Assembly (NCBI GenBank): GCA_964432875.1
Contig: CAYSPJ010000137.1
Span: 1 to 13,189 of the forward strand
DNA length: 13,189 nucleotides
Direction of reading: 5' to 3'
Source of the DNA: JACJYE01 sp964432875
GTDB lineage: Bacteria; Bacteroidota; Bacteroidia; Chitinophagales; Saprospiraceae
Below are positions 7,412 to 13,189 of this stretch, piece after piece. Made by a program: the position numbers and the translations under genes. Below the pieces are notes generated by a model that ran no database searches, was not told where the DNA came from, and saw only the letters and a program-made list of their open reading frames with translations. Every line of letters starts with the position of its first letter. Position 1 is the stretch's first letter.

Positions 7412-8544
7412 ATGGAAAAGAACCACCTAGATCGCCGGCAATGGCTGCGCACCGCAGGCCTTGCCGGCGCTTTTTCTTTCCTGGGCGGATGGCCTGCCCT
7501 GGCAGAAACCGTAACCGACGATGCTTTCGGGCCACAAAATGCTTCCGGACCGGGCCAGCTGGCGCGCCTGAGTTCGAATGAAAATCCTTTTGGCCCCTCA
7601 CCCAAAGTGCGCGAGGCGATGGTGAAATCCTTTGACGAGGCTTGCCGCTACCCCCATGCTTACACCCAGGGGCTACTCAAGCTCCTCGCGCAGAAGGAGG
7701 GCGTACCCACTGACCACATCGTCCTCACTGCTGGCTCTATTGAGGGGCTGCGTATTAGCGGGCTGGCTTATAGTTGGCAGGGGGGCGAGGTGGTGGCTGC
7801 CGAACCCACCTTCCTGGCGCTGCTCACCTACGCCGAGTCTTTTGGCGCTCACATCCACCGCGTACCGCTGGATGAGCTGCTGCGTCATGATTTGGAGGCG
7901 ATGGAACGGCGCATTACTTCACACACCCGCCTGGTCTTTATCTGCAACCCCAACAACCCCACCGGCACCATCCTCCCTGCTGCTCAACTCCGGGACTTTT
8001 GCGCCTCGGTTTCCCGCCGCACTATCGTATTCAGCGACGAGGCTTACTACGATTATGTAGAGGAACCGGGCTATCCTTCCATGGTCGAATTAGTTAAAGC
8101 GGGCATGAACGTCATCGTGAGCCGCACCTTCTCCAAAGTTTACGGGCTGGCGGGCATGAGGATCGGCTACCTCGTAGCCCGGCCAGATATCGCTGCACGC
8201 CTGCAACAAACCCGGGCCGCTTACAATAATATCGCGGGGCTATACGCTGCGCAGGCAGCCTTGCAAGACCAGGAGTTTTACCGCTATAGCCTTCAGAAAA
8301 ATGCCGAGTCTCGCCAAATGATCTACGATACCCTCGACGAGCTAGGCCTGCGTTACGTGCGCTCCCATGCCAACTTTGTCTTCTTCGAAAGCGGCAGAGA
8401 TATCTCCAGCCTGATGGGGGCCATGGAGCAGGAAGGCGTCCGCATCGGGCGCCCCTTCCCACCGCTAAGGCAATGGTGCCGCATCAGCACTGGCACGATG
8501 GAAGACACGGCGCTCTTCTGCCAAGGGCTCAAAAGAGTGGTGGG
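7412..8544 (+). CDS. Tat-exported HisC-like PLP aminotransferase (3' end in gap)
   Basis: A fold-type I, class I/II aminotransferase closest in motifs to histidinol-phosphate aminotransferase; 377 residues are visible. The conserved elements are LSSNENPFGPS (53-63), CNPNNPTG (178-185), Asp209 in DEAYYDY (binds the PLP ring nitrogen), and SRTFSKVYGLAGMRIGY (237-253) with the Schiff-base Lys242. The closing WCRISTGT motif lies near 354. Family proteins end shortly after this point, so only a few residues should be lost in the gap. Residues 1-32 form a twin-arginine signal: DRRQWLR (7-13), a hydrophobic core and ALA just before Glu32. Export is therefore predicted, unlike cytosolic HisC of histidine synthesis. 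No his genes are nearby, so its substrate is unknown and a role in histidine synthesis is doubtful. Confidence 0.88.
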
Positions 8545-8644
8545 NNNNNNNNNNNNNNNNNNNNNNNNNNNNNNNNNNNNNNNNNNNNNNNNNNNNNNNN
8601 NNNNNNNNNNNNNNNNNNNNNNNNNNNNNNNNNNNNNNNNNNNN
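8545..8644. other. Assembly gap of 100 N between convergent genes
   Basis: Another placeholder of exactly 100 N. The KamA-like gene entering from the right should need about 100 or more additional residues, and the aminotransferase needs its stop codon, so at least roughly 300 bases are probably missing. The drawn length is therefore too short. Translations read through the N run into the other gene are meaningless. Confidence 0.95.
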
Positions 8645-9597
8645 GGTACACACCCCAATTCCACTTGTTGTTGCCACATCTGCGCCCAGATCTGCGCGCT
8701 GTCATTGATGTGGCGCATCACCGGCGATTGGGTGCGGATGATGGCGCCGGTGTTGAGTATGCGCCCAATGGCCGCTTTTACTTCATCGGTCTGCAACTCG
8801 GCAGGGTGATTGAAGTGAGCCATGATGGCCAGGTGTAGCCCAGCTGTTTTCACTTCCTCAAACAACCGCAATAAATCATCGGCATCCTCATCGGTGGTGA
8901 AGCGTTGTGGCCAGTAGCCCAGGGCTTTGGTGCCGAGGCGGATGGTACGCAAATGGGGGATATCGGCCTGCAGCAGTGCTTCGATATAGCTGCGCAACAA
9001 TTTTGTCTTCATGATGAGCGGATCGCCGCCGGTGAAGAGGATATCGGTGATTTGAGGGTTGGCCCGGAGGTATTTGACCACCAGTTCTATATCCCGCATG
9101 GCGAACTTCAGTTCATTCATGCCCACAAACTGGGGCCAGCGGAAACAAAAGGTGCAGTAAGCATGGCAGGTCTGCCCTTGGCTGGGGAAAAACAACATCG
9201 TCTCGCGGTACTTGTGCTGGATGCCCGTGAGGGCTACGCCCTCTATACTGGGCACATTCTGCGATAATTGCCCGGCAGGGTGAGGGTTGAGCTCCATTCT
9301 GATCTTATTGGCGATTAGCTTCTGCTCCGCTTTGCTGGCCCCGCTCAAAATAGCACTCGCCATTTCATCGAAATGCTCGGGGCTAAGCATGTCTTTTTGG
9401 GGGAAAGTAAGGATGTAAATCGGGTCATCCCGGAAGTTATCCCAATCGACGAGCTGTTCCGTGACGTAGTTGTTGGATTTGAAGGGCAAAACTTGACCAA
9501 CTACTTCGATTTCGAATAACTCCTCTTGGCTGAGGCGGTGCTGTACCTGGGGGATTTCACGGAAGTTTCTAAGCGTGAAGGGCAAATACTTTTTCAT
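8645..9597 (-). CDS. KamA-family (lysine 2,3-aminomutase-like) radical SAM protein, C-terminus in gap
   Basis: The N-terminal 317 residues of a radical SAM enzyme of the lysine 2,3-aminomutase family, which includes KamA, AblA and EpmB. The [4Fe-4S] motif CHAYCTFC has cysteines at 144, 148 and 151 and is followed by FRW, as usual in this family. FTGGDPL (188-194) is the SAM-binding segment. RTIRLGTK (217-224), HFNHPAE (261-267) and SPVMRHIND (291-299) are further family blocks. The lysine that holds PLP in true aminomutases lies in the missing C-terminal part, so PLP dependence and substrate cannot be decided. GYWPQRF (227-233) in place of a typical 'RxPV' segment suggests a divergent subgroup. 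The start ATG at 9597 gives MKKYLPFT. The gene converges on the exported aminotransferase. Confidence 0.88.
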
Positions 9598-9854
9598 GGC
9601 TTTCGTATTTCGATATTATAAGAATTAAATTGCTCCAGAGCGAAGCATTAGCTACAAGGCTTTTATCGCTGGAACATAGTGCGTTCCAGGACACCCCACT
9701 ATGTACAGGGGCCTGCCTATGAGGAGGCAGCTCGGCAACAATTGGCTTTTAGGCTGATAATCCAAACAGGATTTTGTAAAGATAAGGGAAATTCTATTAA
9801 AAAAACAGCTTGCTGGGAAAAATGGTTCTGCCAAGAGAATGGCAGGTCATTGTA
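9598..9854 (-). promoter_or_regulatory. Hairpin-rich leader region of the KamA-like gene
   Basis: No ORF is supported here. Several perfect inverted repeats occur: CTGGAAC/GTTCCAG (9669-9675, 9683-9689); ACATAGTG/CACTATGT (9674-9681, 9697-9704); CTGCCT/AGGCAG (9713-9718, 9725-9730); and CTGCCA/TGGCAG (9828-9833, 9840-9845). The first two share bases and exclude each other, as in attenuator-like leaders. On the minus strand, TATCTTTA (9777-9784) is a 7/8 match to the -7 box but has no good -33 partner. If it is used, the first three repeats fall in the 5' leader of the KamA-like mRNA. No known riboswitch was recognised. Confidence 0.35.
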
Positions 9855-9893
9855 AAAGAAAAGCGCCGAAATTTTATTTCGGCGCTTTTCTTT
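9855..9893 (-). terminator. Strong intrinsic terminator, bidirectional in form
   Basis: An uninterrupted 18-bp stem (9855-9872 with 9876-9893) with a GC-rich core, GCGCCG/CGGCGC, and a 3-base loop TTT. A-rich and T-rich flanks give a U-tract on either strand. It begins about 23 bases past the stop of the leftward DksA/TraR-like gene, so its main job is presumably to end that transcript and insulate the KamA-like gene. Confidence 0.9.
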
Positions 9894-9915
9894 CTATCAG
9901 AAGGAATGAATGCAG

Positions 9916-10629
9916 CTAGAAATCTCTTTCGTCATCATCACCCCCATAATCATCATCGTCGTCGTCGTCGTCCATACCGCCGAGGAGCAGATCGTCGTCC
10001 TGTTCATCAATAGTATCGTCGTCTTCACCCAGTTCATCGAGGCTGACCATGGTTTTTTCCAGGTTTTCAGCATCCTCATCATAGAAATCATCGAGGCTGA
10101 ACTCTTCATCGTCATCGTCGAAGGTTTCGGGCTTGGGAGGAGCTGGCTTCGCTGGCGATTTGCGGATTACCCGGGTAATCACCTTTTTAGTTGAGCTAGG
10201 TGTAGGTGCTGCCGGCCGCTCGGGAGGCGGGGGCTTGCGTTCGGGAGCTGCCTGGCTTTGTTCTTGTGTTTTAGCCAGCAGGCTCTTCGTAGTGGTAGGG
10301 ACGGCCAGCAGCCGTTTTTTATCAATGAGCTCGCCGGTAACCGTACAGATGCCGTAGGTTTTATTACGGATCCTGATTAAGGCATTCTCCAGGTCTTTGA
10401 TATACCTGCGCTGGCGGATGGCCATGTTGTTCAGCATTTCAACATCATTGTTGATACTGCTGTCGTCCATCCAATCCCCTCCATGTTCATCGCTGGTATT
10501 CTCCGTTATCTCCAGGATTTGCTCCTGCAGAGAGCGCAATTGTTCACGGGCATTTTCTAATTTCTTTTCGATTAGTGCCTTGAAATCAGCGAGCTCCTCG
10601 TCTGAATACCTGACAACAGAGTTTGACAT
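9916..10629 (-). CDS. DksA/TraR-family protein with acidic C-terminal tail
   Basis: A 237-residue protein whose first 120 residues match the DksA/TraR family, RNA polymerase secondary-channel regulators. There is an N-terminal coiled coil (about 10-45, 60-90) and the globular signature TYGICTVTGELIDKKRLLAVP (91-111). Only one cysteine (95) of the classic four remains, so a standard zinc finger is not possible; many Bacteroidota members also lack cysteines. The acidic coiled-coil tip region reads DWMDDSS (52-58). After a Pro/Lys-rich linker (128-168) comes a tail dominated by Asp/Glu (170-237). It ends in MDDDDDDDD, encoded by a GAC/GAT run at about 9950-9972 that could slip in replication. 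The tail is unusual, and its role is unknown. A strong terminator follows. Confidence 0.82.
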   Translation of the reverse strand: MSNSVVRYSDEELADFKALIEKKLENAREQLRSLQEQILEITENTSDEHGGDWMDDSSINNDVEMLNNMAIRQRRYIKDLENALIRIRNKTYGICTVTGELIDKKRLLAVPTTTKSLLAKTQEQSQAAPERKPPPPERPAAPTPSSTKKVITRVIRKSPAKPAPPKPETFDDDDEEFSLDDFYDEDAENLEKTMVSLDELGEDDDTIDEQDDDLLLGGMDDDDDDDDYGGDDDERDF

Positions 10630-10643
10630 TCCTGACTTTTTGA

Positions 10644-10675
10644 TGGTTTAATGAAACAAGCGGCAAAATAAACCA
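10644..10675 (-). promoter_or_regulatory. Inverted repeat before the DksA/TraR-like start
   Basis: TGGTTTA (10644-10650) and TAAACCA (10669-10675) form a 7-bp inverted repeat 15 bases upstream of the ATG at 10629. On the minus strand the outer arm merges with TATTTTG, one base short of the -7 consensus. The repeat could be an operator or a leader hairpin. No clear -33 element was found. Confidence 0.25.
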
Positions 10676-10837
10676 TTAAATCTGAAAAAAACCTGAAAAG
10701 GAGAAAAAAAAACCTTTATTCATTTTAAATGAGCTTGGCAAAACAACAAATTTTCCACTATTTATTTGGACACACCCCCGATAGACAGCCTAACAATTCA
10801 TAATGGCAGCAGAAAATCAGCAATTATTTTTTAGTAT

Positions 10838-10868
10838 TCAACCCTTCATTGATTGAGATCAACCCTTC
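10838..10868 (+). promoter_or_regulatory. Phased direct repeats TCAACCCTTC upstream of the GH3 gene
   Basis: Two identical 10-mers (10838-10847 and 10859-10868) are offset by 21 bp, about two turns of B-DNA, so they present the same face. They lie about 70-100 bases before the predicted transcription start of the GH3 gene, a usual place for an activator. They could equally serve the divergent DksA/TraR-like gene. Confidence 0.4.
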
Positions 10869-10902
10869 GCCCGGGCTGTTTGGCCGAAAAGCTGCTTCAA
10901 GT

Positions 10903-10934
10903 GTTGAAAATGCAAGAAAGTGCGGGTAATTTTG
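10903..10934 (+). promoter_or_regulatory. Promoter of the GH3-LysE operon
   Basis: GTTG (10903-10906, 3 of 4 matches to TTTG), a 20-base spacer and TAATTTTG (10927-10934, exact TAnnTTTG) form the best Bacteroidota-type promoter in the window. Transcription would start near 10940, leaving a leader of about 77 bases. Confidence 0.5.
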
Positions 10935-10974
10935 CGGAGGTCAATCTGCCGTCGCCAAATTGCGTCCGCACTTT
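10917..10974 (+). promoter_or_regulatory. Inverted repeat spanning the GH3 promoter -7 region
   Basis: AAAGTGCGG (10917-10925) and CCGCACTTT (10966-10974) are perfect 9-bp inverted arms. The left arm lies in the spacer just upstream of the -7 box, and the right arm lies downstream of the predicted start. They therefore cannot both be in the main transcript as an RNA hairpin. A pair of repressor half-sites, or a looped operator, is the simpler reading. Confidence 0.35.
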
Positions 10975-11016
10975 TGGCATTAAAGTAAAAACATCAAAAC
11001 CAAAATAAAAAAGCCT

Positions 11017-12543
11017 ATGACTGTCACGAGCAAATTGTTAAAGAAGAGCATCAGTTTGATGCAGCAATTTGACCCGCTGAAGGCCTCGCCTGCCCAGATT
11101 CAGCAGCGCAGCCTGCAAGGGCTCTTACGCCGGGCAGAAGATACTGACTTTGGGAATTACTACGCCTTCCCGGCCATTGCCGCAGCGCCAAACCCAGTAG
11201 AAGCCTTCCAGCAACAAGTCCCTATCCATGATTATGGGCTATTGTTTGAACACTGGTGGAGCCGTACTCTGGCTGGCGAAGCGGATGTATGCTGGCCCGG
11301 TAAGGCCCAATACTTTGCACTCAGCTCTGGCACCTCTGAAGCGGCCAGCAAGTATATCCCTATTACGACTGACATCCAGCGCAGCATGCGTTGGGCAGCT
11401 TTCCGCATGTTTTCCTGCCTGCCCAAGTACAACCTTCCGCCCAGCTTTTACACCAAAGAATGGTTGATGATTGGCGGCAGCGCTTCCTTACAAGACAAAG
11501 GACACTACTATGCCGGCGACCTCAGCGGCATCAACGCCCGCAACCCGCCAGCCTGGATTAAGGGTTACTATCGCCCCGGCACAAACATCGCCATGCTGAA
11601 AAACTGGGATGAGCGCACCGAGGCCATCGCCCGCATGGCCCCGAAATGGGATATCAGCACCCTGACCGGTATTCCCAGCTGGGTGCAGCTCACACTGGAG
11701 CGCATCATTGAATTTCATAAACTGGACAACATCCACGAGCTCTGGCCCAACTTGCAGGTATTCGTCACTGGCGGCACTGCTTTTGAGCCCTACCGCAAAA
11801 GCTTTGAAGAACTGCTTGCCCGTCCGCTGATTTATCAGGATTCCTATCTGGCTTCCGAGGGCTTCATCGCCTTCCAGTCGCGCCCCGGCACCTCGGCGAT
11901 GCGCCTACAGCTCAATAATGGCATCTTTTTCGAGTTCGTCCCCTTCACCGAAGAAAATTTCGATGAAGAAGGCTGCTTACGCCCTCAAGCCCGCGCTTTG
12001 TCTATCGGTGAAGTAGAAGAAGGTATCGACTATGCCCTGCTCATCAGCACCTGCGCTGGTGCCTGGCGTTATCTCATCGGCGATACAGTCCGCTTTACCG
12101 ACAAGGACCGCTCGGAAATCATCATCACCGGCCGCACCAAACACTTCCTGAGCATCTGCGGTGAACACCTTTCGGTTGACAACATGAACCAGGCTATCAG
12201 CCAGGTTGAGGACATCCTAAACGTCAAAATCAAAGAATTTACCGTCTGCGGCGTCAAGTCTGGCACCCATTTTGCCCATAAATGGTACATAGGCTGCCAG
12301 CCGCTGGCAGATGAAAACCTGCTGGCCAAAACCCTTGATGAGCAACTCATGCTTGTCAATGACGACTATGCCGCCGAGCGTTCGGCCATGCTCCGCGCCC
12401 CAGAAGTAGTGGTACTGGCGCCAGAGGCATTCTACGACTGGCAGCGCCACAAAGGCAAGATGAATGGGCAGAGCAAGTTTCCCCGCGTCATGAAAGGGGG
12501 GCAGTTTGCCGAATGGGAAGCTTTTGCTGCGACAAAACACTGA
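11017..12543 (+). CDS. GH3-family acyl-adenylating amide synthetase
   Basis: A 508-residue member of the GH3 family of the ANL adenylate-forming superfamily. Plant members join acyl acids such as jasmonate or indole acetate to amino acids with ATP. The function of bacterial members is not established. The three nucleotide-binding motifs are present: SSGTSEAASK (103-112), YLASEG (277-282) and YLIGD (352-356). The hinge segment TGRTKHFLSICGEHLS (371-386) leads into the mobile C-terminal domain. TGGTAFEPYRKSF (251-263) is also typical. The protein has no signal peptide and is likely cytosolic. The stop is three bases before a LysE-type exporter gene. Upstream lie a good promoter and likely operator repeats. 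The gene looks intact. The acyl and amino substrates cannot be told from sequence. Confidence 0.92.
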   Translation: MTVTSKLLKKSISLMQQFDPLKASPAQIQQRSLQGLLRRAEDTDFGNYYAFPAIAAAPNPVEAFQQQVPIHDYGLLFEHWWSRTLAGEADVCWPGKAQYFALSSGTSEAASKYIPITTDIQRSMRWAAFRMFSCLPKYNLPPSFYTKEWLMIGGSASLQDKGHYYAGDLSGINARNPPAWIKGYYRPGTNIAMLKNWDERTEAIARMAPKWDISTLTGIPSWVQLTLERIIEFHKLDNIHELWPNLQVFVTGGTAFEPYRKSFEELLARPLIYQDSYLASEGFIAFQSRPGTSAMRLQLNNGIFFEFVPFTEENFDEEGCLRPQARALSIGEVEEGIDYALLISTCAGAWRYLIGDTVRFTDKDRSEIIITGRTKHFLSICGEHLSVDNMNQAISQVEDILNVKIKEFTVCGVKSGTHFAHKWYIGCQPLADENLLAKTLDEQLMLVNDDYAAERSAMLRAPEVVVLAPEAFYDWQRHKGKMNGQSKFPRVMKGGQFAEWEAFAATKH

Positions 12544-12546
12544 GCA

Positions 12547-13188
12547 ATGGAATTAATCTGGCAAGGGGCCCTGCTAGGGCTGAGTCTAAGCATACTGGCA
12601 GGTCCCATGCTATTCATCCTCATCCAGCTGGGCATGGAGCACGGCTTCCGCGCCGGTGCCATGGCTGGTGCCGGCGTATGGGCCAGTGACCTGCTCTACG
12701 TGCTGGGGGCCTACTACGGCATAGCCTACTTGATGCAGGTCACTCAGCTACAGGGCTTTAAATTATGGGCTAGCCTGATGGGCGGCCTGGTACTCATCAT
12801 TATTGGGCTGACGACAATCTTTGGCCGCCCAGCCCAACCTCCTCAGAGCGGCCGCCAGGCAAAACCCACCAACTGGCTCGGCTTGTGGGTGCAAGGATTC
12901 CTTATCAACACCATCAATCCATTCACTGCTTTCTTCTGGATTGGCGTCATGGCTACCGTCTCCGCTGGGGGGGCCTTACCCCCAACTAGGGCCGCCCTCT
13001 TTTTTGGTAGTATCATTGGCGTCATCATCTTCACCGACCTGCTGAAAGTGTTGCTCGCTAAACGCATTAAAAACTGGATGACCTACAGCTATCTATTGCT
13101 GATGCGCCGCATATCCGGCACTGCTCTGGTCCTGTTTGGAGTCTTGTTGATGGTCAGAGGCTGGTGGGCTGATGGGCTGGTCAGCTGA
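12547..13188 (+). CDS. LysE-family amino acid exporter
   Basis: A 213-residue inner-membrane protein of the LysE/RhtB superfamily, which exports amino acids and related small molecules by proton-coupled transport. About six hydrophobic segments are visible, near 7-29, 38-63, 72-92, 112-138, 148-170 and 188-206. The family's early GP is at residues 19-20 (ILAGPMLF), and an INPF segment lies at 123-126. A hydrophilic loop (94-109) separates helices 3 and 4. It starts three bases after the GH3 stop, so the two genes are surely one operon with coupled translation. This suggests, as inference only, that it exports the GH3 product or its amino acid. A G7 run at 12967-12973 lies in the frame, but the frame is intact through the stop at the window edge. 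Confidence 0.9.
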   Translation: MELIWQGALLGLSLSILAGPMLFILIQLGMEHGFRAGAMAGAGVWASDLLYVLGAYYGIAYLMQVTQLQGFKLWASLMGGLVLIIIGLTTIFGRPAQPPQSGRQAKPTNWLGLWVQGFLINTINPFTAFFWIGVMATVSAGGALPPTRAALFFGSIIGVIIFTDLLKVLLAKRIKNWMTYSYLLLMRRISGTALVLFGVLLMVRGWWADGLVS

Positions 13189-13189
13189 T

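Noticed and set aside
8353..8544. Apparent C-terminus of the KamA-like ORF to the left of the second gap
   Set aside because: This is the antisense of the aminotransferase gene joined through N. The residues do not resemble the family's C-terminal domain.
8645..8809. Apparent extension of the aminotransferase ORF to the right of the second gap
   Set aside because: The stretch is antisense to the KamA-like gene, and HisC-like proteins end near the WCRISTGT motif plus about 20 residues.
9910..10194. Plus-strand 94-codon ORF rich in Ile and Val
   Set aside because: It is the complement of the acidic Asp-rich tail of the DksA/TraR-like gene; a GAC/GAT run gives Val/Ile on the other strand.

Overview
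The window looks like chromosomal DNA from a Bacteroidota bacterium, most likely the Saprospiria (Lewinella/Phaeodactylibacter-like) branch. The evidence is a DUF2723 membrane protein of the Bacteroidota type, a DUF4834-like small protein, a DksA/TraR relative without a full zinc-finger cysteine set, a bacterial GH3-family enzyme, HtpG with the 'NAVDA' N-terminal variant, weak Shine-Dalgarno sequences, and several matches to the Bacteroidota promoter form TTTG...TAnnTTTG. The lineage call is inference from protein character, not from a marker gene. Two runs of exactly 100 N (4821-4920, 8545-8644) are scaffold placeholders. Each interrupts genes.

Layout: (1) 73-948, minus strand: a DUF4834-like small membrane protein followed by an RluA-family pseudouridine synthase. 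(2) 949-1211: divergent intergenic region with a -7 promoter match for the rightward genes. (3) 1212-4820, plus: a large DUF2723 (TMEM260/GT117-like) membrane protein overlapping rpiB by 11 bases; rpiB runs into the first gap. (4) 4921-5481: a non-coding block of hairpins, two of which carry the same 10-nt C-rich loop on unrelated stems, then a T-rich stretch before htpG. (5) 5482-7350: htpG (Hsp90). (6) 7412-8544, plus: a HisC-like PLP aminotransferase with a twin-arginine export signal, cut at its last residues by the second gap. (7) 8645-9597, minus: a KamA-family (lysine 2,3-aminomutase-like) radical SAM protein whose C-terminus lies in the same gap. (8) 9598-9915: hairpin-rich leader and a near-perfect bidirectional terminator. 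(9) 9916-10629, minus: a DksA/TraR-like protein with a very acidic low-complexity tail. (10) 10630-11016: a divergent control region with a good promoter, 21-bp-phased direct repeats and an inverted repeat around the -7 box. (11) 11017-13188, plus: a GH3-family acyl-adenylating/amide synthetase tightly followed by a LysE-family exporter.

Most genes are core or housekeeping. Three items deserve most attention. The first is the structured non-coding block beside the first gap, with its repeated TACCCCCCAG loop. The second is the GH3-LysE pair, which reads as a possible make-and-export module for acyl-amino acid conjugates and has an elaborate control region. The third is the exported HisC-like aminotransferase.
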